NCBI RefSeq assembly: GCF_029223255.1
Contig: NZ_JARHUC010000002.1
Location: forward strand, 310,001 to 374,000
Reading direction: 5' to 3'
Origin: Albimonas marina
GTDB lineage: Bacteria > Pseudomonadota > Alphaproteobacteria > Rhodobacterales > Rhodobacteraceae
Length of the DNA stretch: 64,000 bases
Part shown: piece by piece, positions 45,277 through 55,265 of the stretch
Numbering within the stretch: position 1 is the first letter of the stretch
Layout of the letters: every line of letters starts with the position of its first letter
Notes under the pieces: model-generated
Told to the model about the DNA's origin: nothing
Seen by the model: only the letters and a program-made list of their open reading frames with translations
Database searches by the model: none
Program-made: the position numbers and the translations under genes

Positions 45277-46173
45277 TCAGCCGCCGCGTCGTTCGGGCTC
45301 GGGCGGCGAGGGGTGCAGCCCCAGCGCCGCGATCGCCTCGAGGATGCCGCCCGCGCCATGGGCCTGCGCGCGATGCAGCGTGTCGCGGTCGCGCAGGCGC
45401 CGGGTCAGGCCGGGCTCGGAATTGCCCACCGCCACCGCCGGCACGTCCATGTCGAGCATCGAGAGATCGTTGAGCGTGTCGCCCGCGGCCAGCGTCTTGT
45501 GCTCGGGCACGCCCAGGAAGGCGAGCAGCCGCAGCAGCGACGGCCCTTTCGAGACGCCGCGCGGCAGCACGTCGAAGAAGATGTCGGCCGAGATCAGCGG
45601 GTCGTGGCCGATCTCCTTGACGATGTCGATGGCCGAGGGATCGAAGCTCTCGGGGTCGTAGTCGTAGGAGACGCGGTAGCGGAACGGCGTCGGCTGCAGC
45701 GTCAGGCCGGGGTGGCCGTCCAGCGCCGCGCGCACCTTCGGGCCGGCGTCGTCCCAGATCGCGGCGATCTGCTCCTCCAGCGCCTCGATGGGCTTCACGC
45801 GGCCCTGCCCCGGCTCGTCGTCGGGAAACTCCATGCGCGCGATGGTGGTGCCGACGTCGCCGACCACGTAGTCGGGCCAGGGCACCGGGCCGCGGCACAG
45901 CTCCTCCAGGAACTCGGGGTCGCGGCCGGTGACGAAGATCAGCCCCACCTCGTCGCGGTTCGCGTCGATCCATTCGTAGAGCCTGCGCCGGTCCGCCTCG
46001 GACCCGCCCAGGAAGGTCCCGTCCAGGTCGGTCGCCAGCACGAAGCGGCGCGAGGCGAAGTCGCGATGCTCGGCCGAGGGGGTGCCCTCGGGCGGGTGCA
46101 GGGACTTCACTTCCGGCAGCGCCGGGTCCACCAGGGGGCTGTCGCTCTTCTTCGCCAGGTTCTCGCCGCTCAC
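45277..46173 (-). CDS. HAD-superfamily phosphatase, probable glucosylglycerol-phosphate phosphatase
   Basis: 298 residues, HAD IIB (sucrose-phosphate phosphatase-like). Motif I ATDLDGTFLG has the nucleophile and acid aspartates; motif II is FVTGRD; motif III/IV is KGPSLLRLLAFLG and AAGDTLNDLSML. I chose the GTG at 46173: it overlaps the gpsA stop as GTGA and has GAGGAG 8 nt upstream. The ATG at 46197 lies inside gpsA. In Pseudomonas anguilliseptica a phosphatase domain is fused to GgpS, so a separate phosphatase gene beside ggpS fits dephosphorylation of glucosylglycerol phosphate. That substrate is inferred from context. Confidence 0.82.
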   Translation of the reverse strand: MSGENLAKKSDSPLVDPALPEVKSLHPPEGTPSAEHRDFASRRFVLATDLDGTFLGGSEADRRRLYEWIDANRDEVGLIFVTGRDPEFLEELCRGPVPWPDYVVGDVGTTIARMEFPDDEPGQGRVKPIEALEEQIAAIWDDAGPKVRAALDGHPGLTLQPTPFRYRVSYDYDPESFDPSAIDIVKEIGHDPLISADIFFDVLPRGVSKGPSLLRLLAFLGVPEHKTLAAGDTLNDLSMLDMDVPAVAVGNSEPGLTRRLRDRDTLHRAQAHGAGGILEAIAALGLHPSPPEPERRGG

Positions 46174-47318
46174 GACAGGATCTCCTCGAAATGCCACCGG
46201 GCGCGGCGGGCGTGGGGGTGGCCGATCTCCAGCTCGACCAGCGCGCGGGGCTCGCCCTCGATGGGCCGGCCCCAGAGCATCGCGAAGGCGTCGGAGACGG
46301 CGTGCCCCTCATGCAGGATGCCGCGCACCGCCTCGCAGATCGGCAGGTGGACGCCGTGCTTGCGCGCAAGGTCGGTGACCGACAGGGCGTTGCGGTCGCC
46401 CTCGACCACCACCGGCTTGCCGTCGAACGTCTCCTCCCGCGGGATGCCCTTCCCGAGCTGGAGGCCGAAGCTCATGTTGCGCGAGGCCTCGGACGAGCAG
46501 GTCAGCGTCAGGTCGCCCACGCCGGCGAGGCCGGTGACCGTCTCGCGCCGGCCGCCCAGGGGCTCCGCCAGGCGCTTCATCTCGTCGAGGCCGCGGGTGA
46601 TCAGGGCCGCGCGGGTGTTGGCGCCGAAGCCCGCGCCGGTGGCGATGCCGCAGGCGATGGCGATGACGTTCTTCAGCGCGCCCCCGACCTCGACGCCCGG
46701 AAGGTCGTCGGAGATGTAGGGGCGGAAGCTCTCGGTCCCCATCGCCACCGCCATGCGCGCGGCGACGGTCTGGGCGGGGGCGGTGTCGAACAGCTCCCCG
46801 CAGTCCGAGGCGATGGTGCAGGCCGTGGGATGGCCGAGCGCGGCCTCCTCGGCGAAGTTGGGGCCCGAGAGCGCGCCCATCGGGTTGCCCTTCAGCTCCT
46901 CGGCCGCGACGTCGGACATCAGCAGGCCCGAGCCGGGCTCGATCCCCTTGGCCGCCAGGATCACGGGGATCGAGGGGTCGATCAGCTCGCTCAGCTTCTT
47001 CGCCGTCTCGCGCACCGCCGAGGACGGGACGACCATCAGGATCGCCTCCGCGTCGTCCACGGCCTTGGCGAGGTCGGAGGTGATGCGGATCGAATCCGGC
47101 AGGCTGACGTTGGGCAGGTAGCGGGCGTTGCGGCCGTCCTCGCGCAGGGCGCGGGCGTGATCCTCGCGCCGCGACCACAGGGTCACGCCGCGGCCCGCCT
47201 TGGCGGCGATAACCGCCAGGGCCGTGCCCCAGGAGCCGGCGCCGACCACGGCGATGCGGCGGAAGGGGGCTGGAACGGGGGCGCGGTCGTCGGACGCGCC
47301 GATGTCGAATGCGCTCAT
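46170..47318 (-). CDS. gpsA: Glycerol-3-phosphate dehydrogenase [NAD(P)+]
   Basis: 382 residues. The N-terminal Rossmann motif is IAVVGAGSWGTALAVIAA; LAAKGIEPGSGLL and LSGPNFAEEAALGHPTA follow; the catalytic lysine region is GGALKNVIAIACG. The first about 22 residues are an extension. The ATG at 47318 has GAGGTGA upstream; the frame continues further but without family similarity. It makes sn-glycerol-3-phosphate for phospholipids and here probably also for glucosylglycerol, since it leads the operon gpsA-phosphatase-ggpS. A second, housekeeping gpsA elsewhere in the genome would support a dedicated role. Confidence 0.94.
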   Translation of the reverse strand: MSAFDIGASDDRAPVPAPFRRIAVVGAGSWGTALAVIAAKAGRGVTLWSRREDHARALREDGRNARYLPNVSLPDSIRITSDLAKAVDDAEAILMVVPSSAVRETAKKLSELIDPSIPVILAAKGIEPGSGLLMSDVAAEELKGNPMGALSGPNFAEEAALGHPTACTIASDCGELFDTAPAQTVAARMAVAMGTESFRPYISDDLPGVEVGGALKNVIAIACGIATGAGFGANTRAALITRGLDEMKRLAEPLGGRRETVTGLAGVGDLTLTCSSEASRNMSFGLQLGKGIPREETFDGKPVVVEGDRNALSVTDLARKHGVHLPICEAVRGILHEGHAVSDAFAMLWGRPIEGEPRALVELEIGHPHARRARWHFEEILS

Positions 47319-47501
47319 GATATCACCTCGAATCGGTCGGACGGGCCGGCCGGCGGTCTTCGCGTCGCCATGTCTGGGGAGATAGGCGGTTTTCCGGCCG
47401 TGTCCCGCGCCTGCGCGCTTCGGTTCGCGACGGATCCGACCGCCCTGGGGCGGCGGCGGATGCGATCGACGATGTTGCGGCAGCGCGGCATGTCCCGAAA
47501 A

Positions 47502-47530
47502 AGAATAGAGCACGGGAGCCCCGCGTTCAA
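47502..47530 (-). promoter_or_regulatory. Candidate promoter of the gpsA-phosphatase-ggpS operon
   Basis: Minus-strand TTGAAC (47525-47530) and TATTCT (47502-47507) with a 17-bp spacer, each four of six to consensus, about 184 bp upstream of gpsA. This would give a long 5' leader of roughly 175 nt. Confidence 0.4.
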
Positions 47531-47999
47531 CCGCGCCTTTCGGCGCCGCAGCGAATCGCGACGGTGCAGAAGAGATGAGTTCGAATACTTGCAGTTCGCG
47601 AGGCCCGCGAAGTGCTCGCACGCCGGATGCCATGTTTCTGCCCCATTTATCCGCGCTGGCGCGAAGGGAGTTCTGGACATCCCGTCGCATCACTTGCGGA
47701 ACGCGCATCCAGTTGGGCGATCAGCCGAAAATCGGGGCCGCGCCGCCCCCGGCCGCAGGGGCGCGGCGGAGAAATGCGCTGCGCCGCAACAAGAATGCCT
47801 TGAAAACGGGAGACTTTCGCTAAACCTTGATGAGCATGAGCGCACGAGTGAACAGATCGCACGCATCGAATGCATTCGCCGCCCCGGGCGCAGCCTCGCT
47901 GCCTCGAAAGCAGGCGCCGATCCCCTGCTCGGCGCGCCGACCCATCGTCGTTCCCCAGCACGCCCCCCGACAGACACCCCGACAGACAAGGAGCCTGCG
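47531..47999. other. Long divergent control region between gpsA and galU
   Basis: With the part up to 47318 this is a 681-bp divergent gap, one of the longest and least G+C-rich stretches in the window. It separates the osmolyte operon from galU-glgB-gghA-glgC. TTGAAA near 47800 followed by TAAACC could be part of a galU promoter, but the spacing (15 bp) is short. Short open frames here have no coding character. The galU Shine-Dalgarno AAGGAGCC is at the right end. Confidence 0.35.
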
Positions 48000-48896
48000 A
48001 TGACCTCGCGCATCCGCACCGTCGTTTTTCCCGTGGCCGGTCTTGGAACCCGCTTCCTGCCCGCCACCAAGGCGACCCCGAAGGAGCTGCTGCCGGTCAT
48101 CGACAAGCCGCTGATCCAGTTCGCGATGGACGAGGCGCGCGCCGCCGGCTTCACCAGGATGGTCTTCGTCTCGCACCCCACCAAGGGCGCGATCGAGGAC
48201 TACGTGCGCCACGACCACGACCTGCATGAGACGCTGTGCGCCCGCGGCAAGGACGACCTCGCCGAGATGCTGCGCGAGATGGCCGAGAGCGAGCACGAGG
48301 AGATCGAATTCGTCATGCAGCCCGAGCCGCTGGGCCTGGGCCACGCGGTGCTGATGGCCCGCGACCACGTGAAGGAAGAGGCCTTCGCCGTGGTCCTGCC
48401 CGACGACCTGATCCTGGGCGAGCCCGGCTGCCTGAAGGAGATGGTCGAGGCCCATGCCGAGACCGGCGGCCACCTGGTCGCCGCCATGGAGGTCGCCCAG
48501 GCCGAGACCAAGTCCTACGGCGTGCTCGACCCGCTCGAGCGCAAGGGCCGCTTCACCCGCGCCCGCGGCATGGTCGAGAAGCCCGCCCCCGAGGACGCGC
48601 CCTCGCGCCTCGCGGTCGTGGGCCGCTACGTGCTCGACAGCTCGATCTTCGAGGACCTGGCGAGCCAGGAGCCCGGCGCGGGCGGGGAGATCCAGCTCAC
48701 CGACTCGATCGCCACCGGTCTGAAGCGTGTGGGCCTCGCGGGGTTCGAGTTCTCGGGCAAGCGCTTCGACTGCGGCTCGAAGGCCGGGATGCTGGCCGCC
48801 AAGCTGCACCTTGCCGCCTCGCACCCCGAGTTCCGCGACGTGCTCGCGGCCCACGGCCTCGTCACCGAGGAGCCGGATCGCATCGCCGCCGAGTGA
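48000..48896 (+). CDS. galU: UTP--glucose-1-phosphate uridylyltransferase
   Basis: 298 residues. The N-terminus VVFPVAGLGTRFLPATKATPKELLPVIDKPLIQFAMDEA is the canonical GalU nucleotide-binding region with catalytic lysine in the KEL motif. EIEFVMQPEPLGLGHAVL and GGEIQLTDSIATGL are further landmarks. It makes UDP-glucose for surface polysaccharides and lipids, drawing glucose-1-phosphate, which GlgP releases. A very strong hairpin follows, so it is likely a separate transcript from glgB. Confidence 0.95.
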   Translation: MTSRIRTVVFPVAGLGTRFLPATKATPKELLPVIDKPLIQFAMDEARAAGFTRMVFVSHPTKGAIEDYVRHDHDLHETLCARGKDDLAEMLREMAESEHEEIEFVMQPEPLGLGHAVLMARDHVKEEAFAVVLPDDLILGEPGCLKEMVEAHAETGGHLVAAMEVAQAETKSYGVLDPLERKGRFTRARGMVEKPAPEDAPSRLAVVGRYVLDSSIFEDLASQEPGAGGEIQLTDSIATGLKRVGLAGFEFSGKRFDCGSKAGMLAAKLHLAASHPEFRDVLAAHGLVTEEPDRIAAE

Positions 48897-48911
48897 ATTC
48901 GACGCGAAATC

Positions 48912-48960
48912 AGGGCGCCGCGGGCCGGGGGACGGGTGGTCCCCCGGCCCGCGGCGCCCT
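48912..48960 (+). terminator. Very strong hairpin after galU
   Basis: 22-bp perfect stem (48912-48933 with 48939-48960) and a 5-nt loop, 15 nt after the galU stop, followed by ACTCTTTC rather than a clean T-run. It must stop or strongly attenuate transcription into glgB. Confidence 0.75.
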
Positions 48961-49029
48961 ACTCTTTCGCGAGGTACGCTTTCGACACCCTTCGCGGCCC
49001 CGCCGCGCCCAGCAATGGAAGAGAACGTC

Positions 49030-51237
49030 GTGACCTATCGCCCGCACCGGATCGAAACCGGGGCCGGCCCGCTGATTCCGACGGAGTTGGCCGAGCGCAT
49101 CGCTCAGGGCCGCCAATCCTCCCTGTTCGACGTGCTCGGCGCCCATCCGCAGGACGGCGCCTGGCGCATCGCCACCTTCATCCCCGGCGCCGAGCGCGTC
49201 GAGGTCATCACCCTGACCGGCGAGACCATCGCCGAGCTCGCCCCGCAGGGCTCCGACGTCTTCGCCGCCCTGCTCGACGACCGCCCCGACGCCTGGAACT
49301 TCCGCGCCTGGCGCGGCGAGACCGACTGGGAGGTGAAGGACGCCTACCGCTTCGCCCCCCTGCTGGGCGAGATGGACGAGCACCTGTTCGCAGAGGGCAC
49401 CCATGGGCGCCTGTGGGACGTGCTCGGCGCCCACGTGACGACCCATGAGGGCGTCGACGGGACCTCCTTCGCGGTCTGGGCCCCCTCGGCCCGGCGCGTC
49501 TCGGTCATCGGCGACTTCAACGACTGGGACGGGCGCAAGCACGTCCTGCGCCCGCGCGGCTCGACCGGCGTGTGGGAGATCTTCGTGCCCGGCGTCGGCG
49601 ACGGCGCGCGCTACAAGTACGAGCTGCTGGGCCCGAACTGGGAGCTTCTGCCCCCCAAGTCCGACCCCGTCGGCTTCGGCGCCGAGATGCGCCCCGACAA
49701 CTGCTCGGTGGTGCGCGACCTGCGCGGCCACAGATGGTCCGACGGCGCCTGGATGGAGAGCCGGGCGAAGCGCCAGTCGGTCGACGCGCCGATCTCGATC
49801 TACGAGGCGCACCTGCCCTCGTGGAAGAAGAAGAACGGCTGGGAGTGGCTGACCTGGCGCGACCTGGCGCAGGAGCTGGTCCCCTACGTCGCCGACATGG
49901 GCTTCACCCATATCGAGGCGCTGCCGATCACCGAGCATCCGTTCGACGGCTCCTGGGGCTACCAGCCCGTCGGGCTCTACGCCCCGACCTCGCGCCTCGG
50001 CGGTCCGCACGAGTTCCGCGAGTTCGTCGAGGCCTGCCATGCCGCGGGCCTGGGCCTGATCCTCGACTGGGTGCCCGCGCATTTCCCCTCGGACGCGCAC
50101 GGCCTCGCCCAGTTCGACGGCACCCACCTCTACGAGCATGCGGACCCGCGCCAGGGCTACCACCCCGACTGGAACACGCTGATCTACAACCTCGGCCGGC
50201 GCGAGGTGGCCAACTTCCTCGCCGCCAACGGCCGCTACTGGCTGACCGAGCATCACGTGGACGGGCTGCGCGTGGATGCGGTCGCCTCGATGCTCTACCG
50301 CGACTACTCGCGCAAGCCGGGGGAGTGGATCCCTAACCAGGACGGCGGCCGCGAGAACTGGGAGTCGGTCGAGTTCCTGCGCCGGGTGAACACCGAGGTC
50401 TACGGCGACGACCCCTCGATCATGACCATCGCCGAGGAATCGACCGCCTGGCCCGGCGTCTCGAAGCCCGCCGACGCAGGCGGCCTCGGCTTCGGCTTCA
50501 AGTGGAACATGGGCTGGATGCACGACACGCTCCAGTACATCGAGCGCGATCCCATCCACCGCCGCCACCACCACGGCGAGATCAGCTTCGGCCTGCACTA
50601 CGCCTTCTCGGAGAACTTCGTGCTGCCGATCAGCCACGACGAGGTGGTGCACGGCAAGGGCTCGATGCTGGCCAAGATGCCCGGCGACATGTGGGAGAAA
50701 TTCGCAAACCTCAGAGCCTATTACGCCTTCATGTTCGGACACCCCGGCAAGAAGCTCCTGTTCATGGGGCAGGAGTTCGGCCAGGCGACCGAGTGGAACC
50801 ACGAGACCTCGGTCGACTGGGACCTGCTGGCCAATCCGCGCCATGACGGCTTGCGGAAACTCGTTCGCGATCTCAATCACTTGTACCGCGACGCTCCGGC
50901 GCTGCATGAAGGCGACTGCCGCGAGGACGGCTTCCGCTGGGTCGACGGCTCGGCCGAGGCGCAGTCGGTCTATGCCTGGCTGCGCCTGTCGGAGGGGGGC
51001 AAGCCGGTGCTGTGCGTCTACAACTTCTCCGGTGCGGAGCATTCGGACTGGCGGATCGGCGTCCCGGCCGCGGGCGACTGGATCTGCCGTGTGAACTCCG
51101 ACGCGCAAGTCTATGGCGGCGCTGGCAGAGGCCCCTCGGGCACGGTCCCGGCCGACGCCGCCCCGGCGCACGGCTTCGACCACTCGCTCAAGCTGTCCCT
51201 GCCGCCCCTGAGCGGCCTGATCTTCGAGCTCGCCTGA
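49030..51237 (+). CDS. glgB: 1,4-alpha-glucan branching enzyme
   Basis: GH13 branching enzyme, about 735 residues. N1 and CBM48 modules come first (SLFDVLGAHPQDG; SFAVWAPSARRVSVIGDFNDWDGR), then the barrel with DGLRVDAVASMLYRDYSR (nucleophile), IAEESTAWPGVS (acid/base) and ISHDEVVHGKGS. The start is either GTG at 49030, with GGAAGAG 6 nt upstream, or the ATG at 49015, which has no ribosome binding site; I favour GTG. It introduces alpha-1,6 branches in glycogen made by GlgA. It is followed by the GH13 gene and glgC on the same strand. Confidence 0.95.
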   Translation: MTYRPHRIETGAGPLIPTELAERIAQGRQSSLFDVLGAHPQDGAWRIATFIPGAERVEVITLTGETIAELAPQGSDVFAALLDDRPDAWNFRAWRGETDWEVKDAYRFAPLLGEMDEHLFAEGTHGRLWDVLGAHVTTHEGVDGTSFAVWAPSARRVSVIGDFNDWDGRKHVLRPRGSTGVWEIFVPGVGDGARYKYELLGPNWELLPPKSDPVGFGAEMRPDNCSVVRDLRGHRWSDGAWMESRAKRQSVDAPISIYEAHLPSWKKKNGWEWLTWRDLAQELVPYVADMGFTHIEALPITEHPFDGSWGYQPVGLYAPTSRLGGPHEFREFVEACHAAGLGLILDWVPAHFPSDAHGLAQFDGTHLYEHADPRQGYHPDWNTLIYNLGRREVANFLAANGRYWLTEHHVDGLRVDAVASMLYRDYSRKPGEWIPNQDGGRENWESVEFLRRVNTEVYGDDPSIMTIAEESTAWPGVSKPADAGGLGFGFKWNMGWMHDTLQYIERDPIHRRHHHGEISFGLHYAFSENFVLPISHDEVVHGKGSMLAKMPGDMWEKFANLRAYYAFMFGHPGKKLLFMGQEFGQATEWNHETSVDWDLLANPRHDGLRKLVRDLNHLYRDAPALHEGDCREDGFRWVDGSAEAQSVYAWLRLSEGGKPVLCVYNFSGAEHSDWRIGVPAAGDWICRVNSDAQVYGGAGRGPSGTVPADAAPAHGFDHSLKLSLPPLSGLIFELA

Positions 51238-51314
51238 CCCGCGCACGCCTGGGCCGAGGGCGCGAAAGCGCCCCGCCCGCCCCCCCGGTTCCACCCGAAA
51301 GGAGACCCTCCCGG

Positions 51315-53681
51315 ATGATCCTTCGCGACGACGCCGCCACCGAGGCGCTCGCCGACCACTGCCGCGTGGTCCACGCCTCGGCCGCCTCCAACTACGAGGC
51401 CGCGAGGCAGACCGCGAGACGGATGGGCGCCTGCGTCAGGGACGAGATCGCCGAGTTCGGCTTCTGGGCGCCCGAACTGCTCGAGATGCGGATCCCCGAC
51501 GGCGACGTCTTCCTCGAGGTGCTCCAGCCCGACCCGCAGGTCAGCCTGACCGTCTCGCGCCAGAACGCCCGCTTCCGGCGCACCCGCGTGCCGGTGATGC
51601 GCCACGACGCCTGGGTCTACTGCGCGGTGCGCGGCATGCGCGCCGGCACGCGGGAGCGGATCGGCGACTTCTACTGCCTCGCCTACCGCGACCCGGACGG
51701 CTACTGGCGGCGGATCTTCGACCCGATGGCGATCTCGGTCCCCTTCGGCGTCTTCGCGCCGGCCGAGCTCTACGACGTCGCCGCCATGCAGGCCGCCCGC
51801 GCCGACGCCGACTATTTCAAGGCGTTCGAGCCCGGCGAAGGCGGCGCGCCGACCAAGCTGGGCCCGCCGGTCAACATCCTGCAGATCCACACCTCCACCG
51901 CTACGGTCGGTCGCACGCTGGCGAGCCTCGCGCGCCAGATCGAGCATATCGCCGACCGCGTGCGCCACGGCGGCGCGCTGGAGCCCGCGGACCGGCTGTT
52001 CCTGGGCTACGACGCCGTGCAGCTGCTGCCCGTCGAGCCCACCACGGTCTACGAGGCCGGCCCCGCCTTCTGGCATGACGACGCCGACTACGGCGACGTG
52101 GTGACGGTCGACCTGCGCCGTCCCGACACCACCAACTGGGGCTACGACAACGTGCTGGCCGGCATGGCCGCGGTGAACCCCGCCATCCTTGAGACCGGGC
52201 GCCCGGACGAGCTGGTGGACGTGGCCGCCGCGCTCCACAACTTCCCCGGCAAGCCCAAGAAGCTGATCTTCGACGTGGTCTACGGCCACTCCGACAACCA
52301 GGGGCTCGAGCTTCTGAACCGCCACTGGTTCGCCGGGCCCAACATGTACGGCCAGAACGTCAACTACCGGAACTGGAACGTGCGCGCGATGCTGCTGGAG
52401 ATGCAGCGCCGCAAGGGCGACTTCGGCGCCGACGGCATCCGCGTGGACGGCGCGCAGGACTTCAAGTGGTGGGACTCCGACGAGGAGGTGATGCGCCACG
52501 ACGACGACTACCTCCAGGAGATGGCGGACGTCGTCCAGGAGGTCGCCGGCGCGAAGTACCGCCCCTGGTTCGTCTTCGAGGACGGCCGCCCCTGGCCGCA
52601 GGAGGACTGGGAGCTGTCGTCCACCTACAAGGCGGTGATCGAGAAGCAGCGCGACGACGACGTGTTCCAGTGGGGCCCGCTGACCTTCGCCCACAACACG
52701 CCGTTCCTCTACACGTTCTGGCTGTCGAAGTGGTGGCGCATCCGCGAGATCGTCGAGGGCGGCTCGAACTGGATCTCGGGCTGCGCCAACCACGACACGC
52801 TGCGCCGGGGCACCCAGGTGAACCCCAAGCTCAACGTGAATACGCGGCTGGGCGACACGCGGATGGACATCCTCGACCACGCCTACGACAACCCCGCGAT
52901 CTCGATGCTGACCTATGCGGCCTTCCCGGGCGTGCCGATGGATTTCCTCAACGCGGTGGCGCGCGCGTCGTGGGGCTTCATCCGCAACCAGGACGACAAG
53001 TACGGCGTGAAGATCATGGCCGAGGAGGCGATCAGCTTCGACTGGCAGGTCGACGACTACGCCTTCTCGATGCCCTCCTCCTTCGCGCGGCTGAAGGCGC
53101 TGGGGTTCGAGACGCGCGAGGATCTCGACCGCTACCTCAAGGTGCTGCCGGCGCTGGTCGAGGTGACGGACTACGACCTCGACGTGATCTCGAACCTGCT
53201 CAACGGGGTCGATCCGCCGCTGAACGGGCCCACGCCCTTCACGCCCGCGGGGCTGAAGACCATCGCCCGGGCCTGGATGGACGACATGCACGACTACTGC
53301 AACGTCGCGGGCTACCTCGACCGGCTGTCGGAGGCGCAGACGGCCTTCGGTCTGAGCCTGCGCGAGTTCCGCCGCGACCGGCCCTGGCTGCGCAACAACT
53401 TCGGCCCGCGCGACAGCTTCTCCTACGCGCAGCCGGTGGACGGGACGGTGCTGTTCACCTCCTTCCGCCACGGCCCGGACGGGGAGCAGGTGTTCATGGT
53501 GGTGCATATGGAGGGGGGCGAGACCAAGGATTTCGATCCCCTCACCCTCGACCACCAGGCCTGGACCCAGGAGGGGTGGGAGCTGGCGCTGCGCACGCCC
53601 TCGATCGGGCCCGACTACACGGGCGGTCCGATCACGCTGCGCGACTCGATGGGGGTTGTGTTCACCCGCCGTCCCGGCTGA
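51315..53681 (+). CDS. gghA: GH13-family enzyme, probable glucosylglycerol hydrolase
   Basis: 788 residues. A GH13 barrel is recognisable: nucleophile in [16 protein letters not shown], acid/base in [12 protein letters not shown], third acidic residue in [14 protein letters not shown]. There is no CBM48 or isomerase hallmark of glgB or treS. The N-terminal about 190 residues are not recognisable. From memory this family is annotated as glucosylglycerol hydrolase (GghA), which splits the osmolyte to glucose and glycerol. Its position between glgB and glgC and 6 kb from ggpS supports that. An alternative is a maltosyl- or sucrose-active GH13 enzyme. GGAGACCC lies upstream of the ATG. Confidence 0.75.
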   Translation: MILRDDAATEALADHCRVVHASAASNYEAARQTARRMGACVRDEIAEFGFWAPELLEMRIPDGDVFLEVLQPDPQVSLTVSRQNARFRRTRVPVMRHDAWVYCAVRGMRAGTRERIGDFYCLAYRDPDGYWRRIFDPMAISVPFGVFAPAELYDVAAMQAARADADYFKAFEPGEGGAPTKLGPPVNILQIHTSTATVGRTLASLARQIEHIADRVRHGGALEPADRLFLGYDAVQLLPVEPTTVYEAGPAFWHDDADYGDVVTVDLRRPDTTNWGYDNVLAGMAAVNPAILETGRPDELVDVAAALHNFPGKPKKLIFDVVYGHSDNQGLELLNRHWFAGPNMYGQNVNYRNWNVRAMLLEMQRRKGDFGADGIRVDGAQDFKWWDSDEEVMRHDDDYLQEMADVVQEVAGAKYRPWFVFEDGRPWPQEDWELSSTYKAVIEKQRDDDVFQWGPLTFAHNTPFLYTFWLSKWWRIREIVEGGSNWISGCANHDTLRRGTQVNPKLNVNTRLGDTRMDILDHAYDNPAISMLTYAAFPGVPMDFLNAVARASWGFIRNQDDKYGVKIMAEEAISFDWQVDDYAFSMPSSFARLKALGFETREDLDRYLKVLPALVEVTDYDLDVISNLLNGVDPPLNGPTPFTPAGLKTIARAWMDDMHDYCNVAGYLDRLSEAQTAFGLSLREFRRDRPWLRNNFGPRDSFSYAQPVDGTVLFTSFRHGPDGEQVFMVVHMEGGETKDFDPLTLDHQAWTQEGWELALRTPSIGPDYTGGPITLRDSMGVVFTRRPG

Positions 53682-53770
53682 GGCTGGCGAGCGCTGCGCC
53701 CCGCGCCGGCGGCGCGCGGCAGGACATCCGCGGACGGCGCAGGATCAAGGCGCCGGCGCGGGCGATCGTC

Positions 53771-53791
53771 CAGGATCCGCGCCGGATCCTG
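53771..53791 (+). other. Hairpin in the glgC leader
   Basis: 8-bp perfect stem CAGGATCC/GGATCCTG with a 5-nt loop lies just upstream of the glgC Shine-Dalgarno, in the 130-bp gap after gghA. It may affect translation of glgC or processing of the transcript. Confidence 0.4.
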
Positions 53792-53811
53792 CGATGGAAT
53801 GGGAGGACCGC

Positions 53812-55122
53812 ATGAACGGCACGCAAAAGGGCCCATCCGATACCGGCGGCCTCGCCCGACAGTCGATGGCCTTCGTCCTCGCCGGGGGCCGCGGCTCCCG
53901 CCTGCGGGAGCTGACCGACCGGCGCGCGAAGCCGGCGGTCTATTTCGGCGGCAAGGCGCGGATCATCGACTTCGCGCTGTCGAACGCGGTCAACTCCGGC
54001 ATCCGCCGGATCGGCGTGGCCACCCAGTACAAGGCCCACTCGCTGATCCGCCACCTGCAGCGGGGCTGGTCGTTCTTCAACGCGGGCCGCGGCGAGGGGC
54101 TCGACATCCTGCCCGCCTCCCAGCGGGTGGACGAGCGCAACTGGTATCTCGGCACCGCCGACGCGGTGTTCCAGAACGTCGACATCATCGAGGGCTACGA
54201 GCCCAAGTACATGGTGATCCTGGCCGGCGACCACGTCTACAAGATGGACTACAGCCGGATGATCGCCCAGCACGTCGAGAGCGGCGCGGACGTGACAGTG
54301 GGCTGCATCGAGGTCTCGAAGGCCGAGGCCTCGGCCTTCGGGGTGATGGCGGTGGGCGCGGGCGGCAAGATCACCGAGTTCCTCGAGAAGCCCGCCGACC
54401 CGCCCGAGATCCCCGGCCGCCCGGGCCGCTGCCTCGCCTCGATGGGCATCTACGTCTTCGAGACCGCGAAGCTGATCGAGATGCTGCAGGCCGACGCGGC
54501 CGACCCGAAGTCCGAGCACGACTTCGGCAAGGACGTGATCCCGGCGCTGGTGGCCTCGGGCGGGGCGCATGCGCACAGCTTCTCCGACAGCTGCGTGATG
54601 ACCGGCGACGAGACCGAGCCCTACTGGCGCGACGTGGGCACGGTGGACGCCTTCCACCAGGCCAACATCGACCTCACCCAGTTCGAGCCCTCGCTGGACA
54701 TCTGGTCGAACGACTGGCCGATCTGGACCTATTCGGAGCTGACGCCGCCGGCGAAGTTCGTGCACGAGACGGACGGGCGGCGCGGCTCGGCCTTCAATTC
54801 GCTGGTCTCGGGCGGGTGCATCGTCTCGGGCAGCCAGGTGCGCGAGAGCCTGCTGTTCACGGGCGTGCGGGCGCATTCCTATTCCGAGCTCTCGGGCGTG
54901 GTCGCCCTGCCCTACGTGACGGTGAACCGCTACGCGCGGCTGCGCGACGTGGTGATCGACTCGGGCGTCGAGATCCCGCGCGGCCTGGTGGTGGGCGAGG
55001 ACCGGGCCGAGGACGCGCGCTGGTTCCGCGTCTCGGAGGGCGGCGTGACGCTGATCACCGCCGACATGCTCCGCCGCCGCGCCGAGGCGCTGGGCGGCGA
55101 GCTCGCCGGCGTGGTCTCCTGA
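53812..55122 (+). CDS. glgC: Glucose-1-phosphate adenylyltransferase
   Basis: 436 residues; makes ADP-glucose, the donor for GlgA and GgpS. N-terminal [40 protein letters not shown] carries the activator/ATP-binding region. [17 protein letters not shown] sequence ([16 protein letters not shown]) holds the catalytic Asp, and [10 protein letters not shown] the glucose-1-phosphate site lysine. The C-terminal left-handed helix domain ([22 protein letters not shown]) is complete. ATG at 53812 after GGGAGGACC. Hairpin element copy B follows. Confidence 0.96.
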   Translation: MNGTQKGPSDTGGLARQSMAFVLAGGRGSRLRELTDRRAKPAVYFGGKARIIDFALSNAVNSGIRRIGVATQYKAHSLIRHLQRGWSFFNAGRGEGLDILPASQRVDERNWYLGTADAVFQNVDIIEGYEPKYMVILAGDHVYKMDYSRMIAQHVESGADVTVGCIEVSKAEASAFGVMAVGAGGKITEFLEKPADPPEIPGRPGRCLASMGIYVFETAKLIEMLQADAADPKSEHDFGKDVIPALVASGGAHAHSFSDSCVMTGDETEPYWRDVGTVDAFHQANIDLTQFEPSLDIWSNDWPIWTYSELTPPAKFVHETDGRRGSAFNSLVSGGCIVSGSQVRESLLFTGVRAHSYSELSGVVALPYVTVNRYARLRDVVIDSGVEIPRGLVVGEDRAEDARWFRVSEGGVTLITADMLRRRAEALGGELAGVVS

Positions 55123-55265
55123 CCGCGCGCCCGCGCCCCTCTCGCCCCTCCCGCCCCCGTCGCCGCAGGCGCCGCGTCCCCCGCCGCGCCTGCGGCCGCC
55201 CCTCCGCCCGCGGCGCACCCCCGCCGCCGCGCCCGTGACCCCCGTCTCCCCGCCCGCAGACCGCA

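Noticed and set aside
51315..53681. Trehalose synthase or a second branching enzyme
   Set aside because: It lacks the CBM48 module and the motifs of GlgB, and I do not see the TreS-type N-terminal signature. The NHDTLR motif and context favour a glucosylglycerol-type GH13 enzyme.
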